From Piezodorus guildinii (taxonomy: Eukaryota > Arthropoda > Insecta > Hemiptera > Pentatomidae), in the NCBI GenBank assembly GCA_023052935.1, contig CM041295.1, positions 16,120,880-16,184,879 of the forward strand: a stretch of DNA of 64,000 nt, read 5' to 3'. Below the pieces are notes generated by a model, which was not told the origin of the DNA, searched no databases, and worked only from the letters and a program-made list of their open reading frames with translations. Position numbers and translations under genes: made by a program. Shown here in pieces: positions 33,657-44,944 of the stretch; position 1 is the stretch's first letter, and each line of letters starts with the position of its first letter.

Positions 33657-33705
33657 TATATTATAAGTACAGTTTTAAATATCAATAAAATGTTGTTGTT
33701 TTTTA
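33657..33705 (+). mobile_element. Family A LINE fragment, end of 3' UTR
   Basis: GTACAGTTTTAAATATCAAT then AAAATGTTGTTG is the normal end of A-type elements and completes the copy at 32910-33375. Confidence 0.75.
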
Positions 33706-33859
33706 AACGTCTAGTCAATGAATAAAGTCGTTAAAGTTAATAGTGAGTGACGGACAACCTATCAACCGAAGATATCGTTATATTAAATTAATTATACATT
33801 TACATTTTATTAAATGAAATATGAGAATAATCCCCTTCTTCGAGTCTGGATTAAATGAA

Positions 33860-34095
33860 ACTATAATAAATAAGGTATATAATAACAAAATTTATAAATT
33901 AAATAAATATTACGGTTAACAATGAAATAAACAAAACATGAACACACTCATACTTATATACAAATTTACAATTTGCTGGGAACCCCGAAGGAGTCCGCCT
34001 TCCTCCCCACTTGTGGAAGGACAAACAGAATCCGAGTGATCCCAGCGCCGCCCTCTCAGCCGCATCACTGGTCAGAGCCAGCGGAAGCACATCAA
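33860..34095 (-). mobile_element. Family B LINE 3' UTR fragment
   Basis: The reverse complement of 26690-26850: ACAATTTGCTGGGAACCCCG, CCCACTTGTGGAAGGACAAA and CTCTCAGCCGCATCACTGGT match closely. No coding part of the LINE is present. The 63-codon minus frame here is UTR translation. Confidence 0.75.
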
Positions 34096-34099
34096 CAAA

Positions 34100-34770
34100 T
34101 AAATTAACAATAACGATAGGGGAGTAAGAAAAAAGAAAGTACTATAGAAGAAAAAAAACGGCGCTATGGATATAAGAAAAAAAATCATCCATTTTCATTT
34201 TTCATAGATGGATCAATCTTCTAAAACAGAGAATAATATGAATTATTATGCCGAAATTCAAGATGAACAGAAAATTATTGGTCGTCAATATCAATACAAG
34301 GAAAATGTCAACGACAAAGCCAAAAAAAGAGCGACTAATTAAATTCTTTCACAGATCGATCCATGTTTAGAAACAGTTATGAAGCATATTCCCAAATGTA
34401 CGAATTTTCCTGACAGATATGGCAGGTCTATCAACAAAAATGTGCTATGTGTACAACCAAATCATACATTCTACAGTCACATTCAAATTAAGATGCCATA
34501 ATTCAAGATGATATATCCTTACAAGGTGATGATGTTTTACAATTAAGTGAAACAATAATAGCAAATAATGCATTATCAACATATCTACTTTTACAGTTGA
34601 ACTCATCTTTCCAACGAAATTCCACTGCAAAAAAAAAAAAAGTTTTTACTTCTATCGACAGTTCCTATGACTGCCTGATTCTTCTTCTTTTTTTTTTTTT
34701 TTTGACCTTACCCCAATCTCCTTTTCTGATCATAAAATTGGTATTATTTAAAATAATCAGGAAAAAAATA
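34100..34770. other. No gene recognised
   Basis: Short lysine/asparagine-coding stretches exist (around 34208-34340) but no continuous frame or known domain. A T-run lies at 34688-34704. Confidence 0.35.
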
Positions 34771-34773
34771 TAT

Positions 34774-35608
34774 ACGGTAAACCCTCTTTTTAACGAACAC
34801 GGTTATAACGAACACCCGTTTATAACGAACTATCGTTGCGTTTCCTTAAAAAATTAATAGAACATTTTGCTTTCTCCTCGTTTATAACGAAATATTCTCT
34901 TATAACGAATTAACGAACTACTTTTGTGGGCCTCAGAATTGAATTTTTTCGGTTATTACGAAAAATATAGAAGAAAAAATTTACGATTCGTCTTAATTCC
35001 TAGTAAAGACCGGCGTCTTTCTGTCCAAATCCTTCTTACCTCCTATCTCTGTTCATCTCAATTCTGTGACTCACAGTGACAGCTTCTGGTTTCGCGTGTC
35101 TTTTCTGTTTTTATTGATTTTATTACTTGCTTTAATTCGAGTTTCCTACGAGGTCAAGAGAAAATCCATTGATTTAAATACAAGGTTGGCAATTCTCCAA
35201 GAAGTGGATACAAAATTGAGTCTAAGTCGAAAATTTCAGAAAAATACGGGATATCAAAATCTCCTCTATCAACGATTATCGCTTCTAAAGATAAAATCGA
35301 TGCCTCCGTTGCATCTTCATCGGGATGTGCAAAAAAAAAAAAACTTTTTTCTATTTCAACTTTATATGAATTGCTATGATTTTCACATTGTAAGTTCCTT
35401 TTTAAGTTTTGTACTTTTAATGATGGCTTATGTTAATCTTAAAGTATTATGTAAAATGTGAAATAAGATAGATATATGTACATAGTGCATAGTTTTAAAC
35501 TGCTTTTGTAGTTTCTGAATAAACATGTGGCTGAAAGCGAATGCTGTATTGAAAATATTTCTTTTTAACCACCTGAATTTATAAACGAATTCTTTTATAA
35601 CGAACAGA

Positions 35609-35610
<2 letters not shown>
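34774..35610 (+). mobile_element. pogo/Tigger-type DNA transposon relic
   Basis: The left end reads ACGGTAAACCCTC followed by repeated (T)TATAACGAAC motifs, typical of pogo/Tigger terminal regions; the right end has TTTATAACGAACAGAGAA before a TA array. Between them, codons from about 35151 read KRKSIDLNTRLAILQEVD and, after a one-base shift near 35230, KISEKYGISKSPLSTIIASK. This is the CENP-B/pogo N-terminal helix-turn-helix. The catalytic DDE region is absent, so this is an internally deleted, frameshifted relic. The right terminal repeat seems replaced or buried by the TA array. Confidence 0.75.

Positions 35611-35671
<61 letters not shown>
35610..35671. repeat. (TA)n array at the pogo relic's right end
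   Basis: About 31 TA units directly follow GAACAGAGAA. pogo-type elements insert at TA, so the array may have grown from the target site; that is inference. Confidence 0.85.
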
Positions 35672-35675
<4 letters not shown>

Positions 35676-36173
35676 TTTACTCGTTCATTTACGTTAAAAT
35701 AAAAAAATAAAATGAAAATGTCTTTATCCACTTTTGAAATTCTCTTTAGTGTGGACGTATGTAATGTAATGATTATGGTGATGATCATGATTTTTATTAA
35801 AACATTTCTGGGAAAAATTTATGCCATGGATCGATTTGACAGACATATTTATTAATATCGTTGATCTAAAACACCCCAACTGACATTTACTCACTCATGA
35901 CACGGAGGTTTTATAGTTGGTGGATAATAAAATAGACTTCGAAATAAAGGGCTAGCTTGGTGTCGAGCGCTCACTAACACTTTATTGTTTGTAGTTTCTC
36001 GGCCACGAGAATATAAAGTTAGGGACATCATATGAAAGGGCAGGAACTGCGCTACAACTTTTATTTGACATTTTTTCGTTAATTATTTCAAACAAAAGTT
36101 CTATTTCAAGAAAACGATAAAATATGATTTTAAATTAAAAATGTTTGCATGTTTTAAGAATTTGAGGTGAAAG
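35672..36173. other. No gene seen
   Basis: AT-rich sequence with no recognised motif, ending at the TA target of the mariner element. Confidence 0.4.
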
Positions 36174-36175
36174 TA

Positions 36176-37075
36176 TTGGGTTGATGCAAAATTAATGCAG
36201 GTTTCCTCTATTGCAATATCTTAATTCCAATTGTGTAAACAAAGCTAATCCTAACATTGATTATTATTATACCAAAACAAACCTTATCTAATACCCTCTC
36301 TTTCACCATGAATTTGTTTAGTAAAATCGTTTTGTTCAGTGTGTTCAAAGGTCTTGAATCGAAAATGTCAAAGTGCGATTTTCGTCAAATTTATTTTTAC
36401 GAATTTAAATTAGGGCGCAGCGCTGCGCAAACGGCTCGTAATATTAATGAAGTGTGGGGTCAGGGGGCTATTAATGAGTGCACGGTGCAGCGTTGGTTCC
36501 AGAAGTTTCGCAGAGGAGATTTCGACCTCTAAGACAAGGAAGGTCGGGGCCGTCATCTTGCTCTGGACAACGACCAGCTGAGGTCAAAAGTGGAAGAAGA
36601 CCCAACCAAAACCACACGAGAAATGGCGGCGGAACTCGGAACTCAAAAATTGCAACGTCTTTGCCCAGCATTGATGAATCGGAAGGGGCCGATCCTGCTC
36701 CACGATAACGCCAGACCACACGTTGCACAACCAACGCTTCGACGACTGCACGAGTTGGGCTACGAAGTTCTCTAACATCCGCCTTATTCACCTGACCTCT
36801 CTCCTACAGACTTCCACTTTTTCAGGCATCTGGACAACTTTTTGAGGGAGAAAAATTTTCAAAACCAGGACGACATTGAAAATTCTTTTCGTGATTTCAT
36901 TGAGTCCAGGGATTCGGATTTTTTTTTCTGGTGGAATAAGAAAGCTTGTTGAACGTTGGCAAAAGTGCATTGATTCAGATGGAAATTATTTTGATTAAAT
37001 ATATATGGTTAAAGTGAAGATATGGCGTATTTACAATACCTACTAAAAACCTGCATTAATTTTGCATTAACCCAA
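36176..37075 (+). mobile_element. mariner element M1, internally deleted, 900 bp
   Basis: The ends TTGGGTTGATGCAAAATTAA... and ...TTTTGCATTAACCCAA form inverted repeats of about 29 bases with one mismatch, flanked by TA on both sides (36174-36175, 37076-37077). The coding part is a mariner transposase of cecropia-like type with a deletion that removes the middle. A full element would be about 1.3 kb. Confidence 0.9.
36365..36998 (+). pseudogene. M1 mariner transposase remnant
   Basis: Starts MSKCDFRQIYFYEFKLGRSA (paired helix-turn-helix DNA-binding domain), then WFQKFRRGDFDL, a stop, and DNDQLRSKVEEDPTKTTRE. The frame then jumps from MAAELG to QKLQRLCPALMNRKGPILLH, losing about 90 residues that include the first catalytic aspartate (the GDEKW region). 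The second aspartate box (LLHDNARPH) and the third (YSPDLSPTDFHFF) are present, with a stop before the PPYSPDLSPTD block. It ends GNYFD plus TAA. It cannot make active transposase. Confidence 0.88.
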
Positions 37076-37077
37076 TA

Positions 37078-37385
37078 TAAATTTTACGCAAAAATATTAT
37101 AAAACATATTTTAAAGCTTGTACATAAAGAAATAAAATGACACATTACGCAATATATCAAACGAATTATTGGCAATAACTAAAAGACTCCCGAAACGGAT
37201 GTTCAAGGGGAGCTAGCTGGGTTTATCATAAGTATCTTTAAATATTTATTTATTGATAATTATTAAAATCTGTTTCAGAATGAACAATAGTAATACTGAA
37301 GTATCAGAAGTATAGAAATCACTTACATTTGTAAATTACTTTTGTGAATTTTTGGGCAGAGCGGCTGTTTATGCAGGTTCGGTGA
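37078..37385. other. No gene seen
   Basis: AT-rich; ends in TCGGTGA, the possible target-site copy for the next LINE. Confidence 0.4.
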
Positions 37386-38440
37386 TTTTTTTTTTTTTTT
37401 TTTAAACATAATTTATTGAAATTTACAACTAAAAAAATACAACAAGTAAATATGATATAAGAAAAATGACATGAAAAAGACCCGTAGAAGAACTACCCAA
37501 TAGTAGCACTTCTGTAACTATTCTAAACTACAAGGTCCCAGGGCAATCTCCTTATCAGACGCCTCGGAGGATTGTCGGGAATTGAAGAGGAAGAAAGGAT
37601 TGAAACTAGAGGATTAGGGTGGGAATGGAGTTTGTCATGAAAGGAATGGTATCTAGATCGGGCCAAATCAGCAACATACGGAATATTAAGGTCTTTGTGG
37701 ATCAGTTTATTAGTTACAAAATAAGGTGCATTAAGGATTTTACGAAGGATTTCGGATTGTAGGGATTGAATATGGGAAGAATTTGATGGCTTAGTAGAGC
37801 CCCAAAGCTCTACTCCGTAAGTCCATATAGGCCTTATGATAGTCATGTAGATGAGCCTTTTGTAGTTAAGTGGAAGATTAGAACGTTTGTCTAGTAAGTG
37901 TTGAAGTAGTCGAAAACTTCGTGCAGTTTCTTGTCGTTTCAGTCTTGTATGAGGGTTCCAAGTAAGGCGTTTGTCAAGGTGTATTCCTAGATATCGGATC
38001 TGTTCAACCGGGACAAGAGGAGTATTATTGAAGGATACAGTAGGACAGGATGTCATTTGTTTACGACGAAGGGTAAAGGTAATTTGGTTAGATTTGTTGG
38101 CATTTATTTTAATTCTCCAGTTCTGACACCATACTTCAAGGTCTCTGATGTGGGATTGGAGAGTTTGAGAGGCAATAGTTGGATCAGCATCAACTGATAA
38201 AACACATGTGTCATCAGCATAGGTACAAAGGAATGTGTTAGGATGGGATGGGATATCAGCTGTATAAACTGTGTAAAGGAATGGGTCCTAGGATACTGCC
38301 TTGAGGAACACCAGCAAACTGTCTAAAAATGGATGAATAGGAATTATTATGATTTACTTTGAAGGATCTGCCAGTGAGGTATAACTGGATGATAAGGAAG
38401 TATGCAGGAGGGAGGAGTTTGTAAAGTAATCCCGGATGCC
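37386..38440 (-). mobile_element. 5'-truncated family A LINE
   Basis: A minus-strand copy with a T-run tail (37386-37403) and A-type 3' UTR. The open part (38056-37523) contains SFNNTPLVPVEQIRYLG, KRLTWNPHTRLKRQETAR, IIRPIWTYGVELWGS, and the NPPRRLIRR end. Upstream lie a HVLSVDADP-like catalytic-region block and a VPQGSILG block. Frame shifts separate these, so it is dead. TCGGTGA at 37379-37385 and TCGGTAA at 38441-38447 may be an eroded target duplication. Confidence 0.82.
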
Positions 38441-38447
38441 TCGGTAA

Positions 38448-39514
38448 ATTTAAAAGTTCTCCTATTACCTATGTAAGGTGTTGCTATCTACGTTGATAAT
38501 CGATGGGATATCGGAACCTACCATTTTAAGTCATTCTCAATCTTTCTCATTCTCAAGCAATCTCGTACCGAACAGATGTACCGCACTACCTCATAGATGT
38601 CCTCAATACTTTTGCAAATTAGAGATTTTTTTTTATTTCGTCTAGGCAAGAAGTAGCCAGGTTTTTTTTTTCTTTTTCTTTTAAGCTTTATTAAGGACCT
38701 CTGGAACAAAACCAATCTACCACGTCACAAGTTATCCAAAAGTAATCACTAAAAGATTCTCTTCTACTTTTAAGGCACAACGGAAATTTCAGCAGAATGT
38801 AGTGTTATTGAAGTAAATTTATTATTGGACTTCATTGGAGCGCAAATGTTTACCTTGGTTCAACTTTCTCGAATTGAACCCCCAAGATGGAGAAGTTTGT
38901 CAATAACTTCTAAATGTGAACGTATCGTTCCCCAAAGAGGAGCCCCACTTGCAAACTTTCGATTGATAGCGCAACTCTTTCCTAACCAGTATTTAAACTA
39001 GATAATTTTGAATGGAACGGAATGTTTTCCTAGTTTAATAGAAGTAATTGTAATAGTTTCGCACCACTCTAATGAATTAAATATTTTTACATTGAATATA
39101 TAATTGATCAAAATGGTTTTATTTTTTAACATAAAAAAAATCTAGTCCGCGCAATACACAACTATCATTTTCCCTTTCCGAAATAAAGTTTAACATAAAC
39201 TTACATAAAAAACGAATTATACTTCCTGGATGGAAACATTTATTTCAGAATATGAATCAAACAAACATAACTAAACAATAAAAATTATTTTATACAATCA
39301 ATTAATTTATTTTTTTGGCGTTTCTTCACTACCTCCTACAACATAGAATTTTCAATAAAATTTTACCTAAAATAAGCTCTTCAACGGTGTATGATACATC
39401 TACATTATTTTTCTTATTTGCTATAAAAAAAAGAAAAAAAAAGAAATATGAAATGAAAAAAATATTTTCGTTTTTCTTTCTTCAGTGTGTTTTTCTTTAT
39501 TCCATTAAAATAAA
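38448..39514. other. No gene seen
   Basis: AT-rich with T- and A-runs. Short frames such as 38518-38715 (minus) and 39315-39530 (plus) are K/F-rich low-complexity sequence. Confidence 0.4.
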
Positions 39515-40550
39515 ATTTATGCTACTGTGAGTAATCGACGATGCTAAAGTGGGAGTCCTATTTTTTTCCTATCTAAATTTAATAAGGATAGGGATATCAC
39601 ACAGGCTTGGGACTAAAACTAAAATTGGGACGGCTCACAGTGGGCACTATGACCGATTTAGGTGGACAAAATTTTGAAACTTGTCTATATTTAACCTTTG
39701 GGGTCCCAGATTACGGTAAACAATTTAAAAAAATTATAAAAAAATTAATTAATTTTTGTTTACACGATTGGCGAGCGTACAGTGGTCAAACATCAAATTT
39801 ATTTGCTAAAATCTAAAGCTTCCCTATATTTTACGTTTTAAGTCCCAGAATACGGGAAAAATAATACAAAAAATATAATCATGGCTCGTAGTTGCTAAAA
39901 CCTACTACATTTTATATCATTTAGGAAATTCTTAAAATTATAGATTGTAAAACTTTTGATTCGGAGTGTTGTGTCTGAAAAAAATTAAGTATCCCCCAAA
40001 ACGCGAAAAATCGCAAAAATTCTTTGTAATATCTAAACACTAGAAAAATTGATGAAACAAATCATACAAACAAACCTTAAGGTAATTTGGGGGTTATATA
40101 GTTTTTCGTCATTGAATAGGGGCATACATTTACAAATTGCTAAATTAACTCTACAGGTAAGATTGCAATGTATATTCAATAACGAATTTGGAAATATAAT
40201 GTCTTACCTGTCTCAGCAATGTCCATCGTTAAATAAAAGCAAAAGACATTGAGATGAACACACCTTGAACACAATAAATGACCATCGAATAAAGATAATC
40301 CCACTGTCAGTTATTTAGCACTTGTGTGAACAGGAATGATTCATTCATTTACTATTTATTTGTAAACACGGTATAGCATGAAATATTAGTATTAATGGTC
40401 TTGCCAACTAATAATAAAAAAGTGAAGCACTGGAAAATTCTAAACTTTTGTCCACCTAAATTGGTGATTTTGCCCACTGTGCGGCTGGAAAGATCCTAGA
40501 CCTCAACCCGCGACTTCAGCTAGCCACTACACCACAGTTGACCCCTTCTT
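39515..40550 (-). repeat. SINE S1 copy, split by a DNA transposon
   Basis: The body (39515-39635: GCTACTGTGAGTAATCG, GGATAGGGATATCACACAGG, CTTGGGAC) and the head (40487-40550: GACCTCAACCCGCGACTTCA, GCTAGCCACTACACCACAG) flank the 39636-40481 insertion. Read on the minus strand, the head shows an A-box-like GGTGTAGTGGCTAG and a B-box-like CGCGGGTTGAGGTC, the layout of a tRNA-derived Pol III promoter. Confidence 0.65.
39636..40481. mobile_element. Transib-like non-autonomous transposon with RSS-like ends, 846 bp
   Basis: Each end begins CACAGTG, followed by a 23-base spacer and ACAAAATTT (left) or ACAAAAGTT (right); about 36 of the first 40 bases are complementary between the two ends. The insert is flanked by the 5-bp repeat CGGCT (39631-39635, 40482-40486). 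CACWRTG ends and 5-bp GC-rich duplications are diagnostic of Transib, the transposon superfamily from which RAG1 is thought to derive. It sits inside a SINE S1 copy. The interior has two partly repeated blocks (GGGGTCCCAGATTACGG and AAGTCCCAGAATACGGG) and no transposase-sized frame, so it is non-autonomous. Confidence 0.82.
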
Positions 40551-41520
40551 AACCATTTTTTCATATTTATATATCCTTGTGCCTTGAAATGGTTATTTTT
40601 TTTTTTTTAATCAACATAATGAATGGAACTTAAGATAATCATTTTAGCCCGGTCAAACTATTTCAATGTGTAAAAAATCCTAGTAAAGCATTTTTATGTT
40701 TAAATCAGTAAAAAGACTTTATTAAAAATCGTTCCAGGCGTTTCCAAGAAAATCTCTTACCAAAAATAACGGTGTTCAAAACGCATTTTCGTAGAAAACT
40801 TCGAATGGAATATATTCATGATCGTAATACTCCCCTTAATTATATATTTCACATGTTTGTAAGCGAGAGTAGCAAGTTTCTGTAAGTTAGAGATATTATA
40901 TTTTTGAGATTTTTTTCTTTCGAGTCACAGAAAGAATAGTTTTATATTCATTAAACTTTTTATTCAGATATTTTCTAATTTGTCCCAACTAGACAATAAT
41001 AATAGTGCTATAAGAATCATCAAAAGGAAAACTAGACAAATTGGATGATTTCTTGGTAAAATTTTACATGCATTAGAAGTGTGTAACGATTGCGTGAGTT
41101 CGTTTGTTAAGTCTCTCTTAAAAATGAAGATTCCTGCGATAGTAAAATTACATTTTAAAGACAATTCTATGCCTGAGAAGTTACAGCAACTTTTTCACTT
41201 GAAGCTTTTTAGAGAATACACTTTTTACCATGCATTTTGCTACTTTTTACAATTTTCTTAAAAATGGCATCAACGATTTTGGATGACTCGCTAAATCGAT
41301 GTAAACTTTATTGGGATGTAGTATCATGTAGGTTACATTCTCATATAGATATTCTGCTAGAGCTTAACTGGATATATTGGAAAGTTTCCTCCTCTAATGA
41401 ATTTACCTCTCTACAAATGAAACGAATAAGATAATCAATTAAAGGAGAAAAGAGCTGTGATATTATTTGATGTAAGTTAAATTTTCTATGAAAACAATAT
41501 AATTCTCTTTGAGGTTTGTA
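40551..41520. repeat. Diverged repeat X pieces on both strands
   Basis: 40650-40860 is X in plus orientation (GATCGTAATACTCCCCTTAA near its end). 41140-41470 is X in minus orientation (TTACCATGCATTTTGCTACT, GACTCGCTAAATCGATG). The short frames here translate these pieces. Confidence 0.5.
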
Positions 41521-41529
41521 AATATGATA

Positions 41530-42405
41530 AAGATACAGTGAAGTGACATGAAATACATGTCGAGACACCACGCAATGGCAGCACTCTAAACATATTCTAA
41601 GCTAGAAGACCTTCGGGTCATCTTTTCAGACATCTTCTCGTTCGAATATCTGGAATTGAAGAGGAAGAAAGGATGAAAACCAATGGATTAGGGTGGGACT
41701 GAAGTTTTTCATGGAATGATTAATACCTGGTTCGGGCTAAATCAGTTACATATGGAACATTAAGGTCTTTATGGACGAGTTTATTCGTGACAAAGTAAGG
41801 ATCATTGAAGATTTCACGAAGGATGTTGGATTTTAAGGGTTGGATAAGAGAGGAATTCGATGGTTTTGTAGACCCTCATAGCTCTACTCTTTAATTCTAA
41901 ATTGGATTTATAATAGCCATGTAGATGAGCCTTTTAGGAGGAAGGTTTGGCCGTTTGTCTAGTAAGTGTTTAAGTAGCCTAAAACGGCGAGCAGTTTCTT
42001 ATCGTTTTAGTCTTGTATGAGAATTCCAAGTTGTGCATTTGTCAAAATGGAGCCCTAGGTATCGGATTTTTTCAACAGGAACTAGTTATTAAAGGATACT
42101 GTAGATCAGGATGCCACAGCGATGGGTAAAGGTTATTTGATGGGAATTGTTGGAATTAATTTTTATAATCTAATTCCGACACCATACTTCTAGGTCTCTG
42201 ATATGAGATTAAAGAGTGTGAGAGGTATTGGCTGGGTCGTTATCTACTAATAACACACAAGTGACATCAGCAAAGTTAGAAAAAAAAATTAGGATGGGTT
42301 GGGATATCAGCTGTGTTGACTGTGTAAAGAATGAGTCCTAGGATGCTGCCTTGAGGAACAAAAGCAGACCGAGGAAAAGAGGAGGATTATTGTGATTTAT
42401 TCTTT
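41530..42405 (-). mobile_element. Decayed family A LINE fragment
   Basis: Minus-strand blocks follow A ORF2 from C-terminus to RT: CTAGAAGACCTTCGGGTCAT, ATATGGAACATTAAGGTCTT, AGTTTCTTATCGTTTTAGTC, a catalytic region near 42240-42290, then GATGCTGCCTTGAGGAACA (PQG-S region). Numerous indels leave no useful frame. The A-type 3' UTR is missing or unrecognisable. Confidence 0.75.
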
Positions 42406-42904
42406 AAAAGATTAAATTTAATTTGAACAAATAAGGTATGTGAAATAGGGGCGTTGCGCGCACCATATTTTTCTCGTTTACTGTATTTTATGTCCTCTTT
42501 ATTTCAGTTCTGGAAATTCCGATATGCGGAATCCCAATTTTATTGGTTATTTAATGGCCAGAGCTGCGATTACCCCTAACAGGCCATCAACAGGTTGGCT
42601 CCCCTAAACCAGACCACACACCTTTGAATAGCCAGGGAATATATTTTAAGTAGTCCAGGTGAGTACCAATGCGAATGCGCTGTTTTAAAATATTCCTATT
42701 CCACTGCGATTTCCCATTCATAAATAATTATATAACGATTAAGTGTTCAGTGGCTTTATCGCCTTTTTGTATTTATAACATTATAATCCTGGGAGAGAAT
42801 AAAGAATAGATCTCTTCACTAAGGAGCTAATTAGTTGTCCTCCGCTCAACTCCTGCACATTTAAACTCCTTTAACTTATAGTGCTTATTAGGTTTATTTA
42901 TTTA
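42406..42904. other. No gene; X-type terminus near 42440
   Basis: GGGGCGTTGCGCGCACCATA (42448-42467) matches the far terminus of repeat X. The rest has no recognised content. Confidence 0.4.
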
Positions 42905-43830
42905 TTGGGTTGTGTCACATGAAGTGTCCGTTTTCAAGGTAAAGGATTTTTATTAAAAATACGATATGGAAGAAAAGATAATTTGATTTGAAGTATTTAC
43001 CTTCTTTTTCTACACATTTTTCCCAACGTGACACCATCTTTTTCATCTCCGAACTGAAAAACTCTGAGCTTTGAAGTGAAACAAAATCTGAAAACGCACT
43101 TTTCACTTGATCATCATTTTCAAAAAGTTTTTCTTTAACGAAGTTGTCTAAATTCCTGAACAGGTGGTAATCTGTTAGAGACAAGTCTGGAGAATATGAT
43201 GGGTGCGGAAGAACTTCACAGCCCAGTTCTTTCAATTTTTGCACGGTATGCTTTGAAACATAGTGTCTTGCTGCCACTCAGTGAAATCATGAGGTACCCA
43301 TGTATCGAGCTTTTTTACATTCCCAATACACTTTAAATGCCTGGAAACGGTAGATGCTCTTGCATTTAGTTGTGCTGAGAGTCCTTTAACTGTTTGGTAG
43401 GGGTTTCCTTCTACTGTATGTTTGAGGACATCGTTGTATATTACGGACGGAGGTCTTCCTCGGGGCAAGTTTTCCAAGTCGGTATCCCCAGCTGAAAACT
43501 TAGCAAACCAACGGCGAATGGTCCGTTCATTAACAATAGCTTCCCCAAAAGCCTCGCAAATATTTGTAGCGGCCTCAGCTGCTGAATGGCCTAGCTTAAA
43601 CTCGTACAACAATATTACTCGATAATCGCGTGTTTCCATGTTCATATTTAGAGGTATGCTAAAAAGTGGGTAATTGATTGGGAAGCTAATGTTTATAATA
43701 CAAAGGTAGAGGATTAGTAAATGTTTACTTTAAATATGTGAACATTTGGAAGAAAGCAATAGAAACCTGCAAAATCCTTTATGTATTTCAGAAACTATAA
43801 AAACGGACAATTCATGTAAAACAACCTAAT
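42905..43830 (-). mobile_element. mariner element M2, internally deleted, 926 bp
   Basis: The ends TTGGGTTGTGTCACATGAAG... and ...TTCATGTAAAACAACCTAA are imperfect inverted repeats of about 30 bases, flanked by TA (42903-42904 and 43831-43832). It shares its internal deletion with M3 at 62755-63662, and both differ from M1. Confidence 0.9.
42915..43645 (-). pseudogene. M2 mariner transposase remnant
   Basis: Begins MNMETRDYRVILLYEFKLGH with the paired helix-turn-helix region, then NERTIRRWFAKFSAGDTDLE, LPRGRPPSV, STVSRHLKCIGNVKKL and TWVPHDFTEWQ. After that it jumps, in a different frame, to ARHYVSKHTVQKLKELGCEV, PSYSPDLSLTDYHLF and WEKCVEKEGKYF. About 100 or more residues are lost, including the first aspartate box and most of the second (only A-R of NARPH remains). 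The C-terminal third is otherwise well conserved. It is non-functional. Confidence 0.88.
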
Positions 43831-44004
43831 AGTACGAATGATAGCCTCACATAAATCATAGCGCCAACCAAAAAAAAAAGTTAAGATTTAACTGAACACC
43901 CACCTGCTACAAACTCATAGTAAACTACTTCAAAATTCCAAAACCAAAAATCATAGTAATTTTTTTTTTTCAAATTTACTTTTCCTTCTCCGCCATATTT
44001 ACTC

Positions 44005-44943
44005 AGAACGCAGGTGCGCCCCAAGGTAGCATCCAGGGTCCAATCCTTTATACCATATATACAGCTGATATTCCTACTCATCCTTGCACTGTCCTCACTA
44101 CATACGCCGATGACACATGTGTGTTATCTGTAAACAATGACCCAACTATTGCTTCCCAAACCCTTCAGTCTCACATTTTTTCCATTGAAGAATGGTGTCA
44201 AAAGCGGAGAATCAAAATAAATCCTACTAAATCCCACCAAATTACCTTTACCCTGCGCCGCAAACCTATGTCTGCCTGTCCCACTATATCCTTTGGCAAT
44301 ATTCCACTCACCTCAGTTGAACAGATCCGATACCTTGGACTGCATCTTGACAGACGACTTACTTGGAATCCTCACACTAGACTGAAACGACAAGAAACAG
44401 CTCGCAGATATCGCTTATTACAACATTTACTTGACAAACGTTCAAAACTTCCCACCTACTACAAAAAACTAATTTATATTACCATACTTAGGCCTATTTG
44501 GACATATGGAATTGAACTATGGGGATCCACCAAGTTATCAAATTCCTCTCGCATCCAATCCTTGCAATCCAAAATCCTCCGAAAGATCCTAAATGCCCCT
44601 TACTTTGTCACCAATAAAATAATCCATAAAGACCTGAATATCCCATTATTTGCAGACTTAGCCCGAATTAGATATACTTCCTTTCACTCCAAATTACCAC
44701 TCCACCCAAACCCACTTGTCCGCAATCTCTCATCTCCTTGTATTCCTGATCATCCTCCGAGGCGGCTGAAACGACTATGGCCTCGAGACCTCCTTGTCTG
44801 AAAAACCTTTGAAGTGCTACCAATGGGTAGATCCTTCTCACGCCTATCATGTCCATATCTCATGTGTGAACAGTCACGTTTACTTGATGTATTTTTTGTG
44901 CTAATACAGTTGTAAATATCTCTATAATAAATTTAAAAAATAA
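44005..44943 (+). mobile_element. 5'-truncated family A LINE with open C-terminal ORF
   Basis: Starts at the AGAPQGSIQGPILYTIYTADIP-like region, includes the catalytic YADDTCVLS box (44104-44130), and stays open from 44121 to 44801. That part covers IRYLGLHLDRRLTWNPHTRL, LRPIWTYGIELWGST, SRIQSLQSKILRKILNAPYF and PRRLKRLWPRDLLV plus stop. The 3' UTR ends GTAAATATCTCTATAATAAA. It is the best-preserved C-terminal A sequence here, useful as a reference for repairing alignments. Its 3' end abuts mariner fragment M4. Confidence 0.85.
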
Positions 44944-44944
44944 A

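Noticed and set aside
36471..36791. Antisense 106-codon frame
   Set aside because: Opposite the mariner M1 transposase remnant; no independent support.
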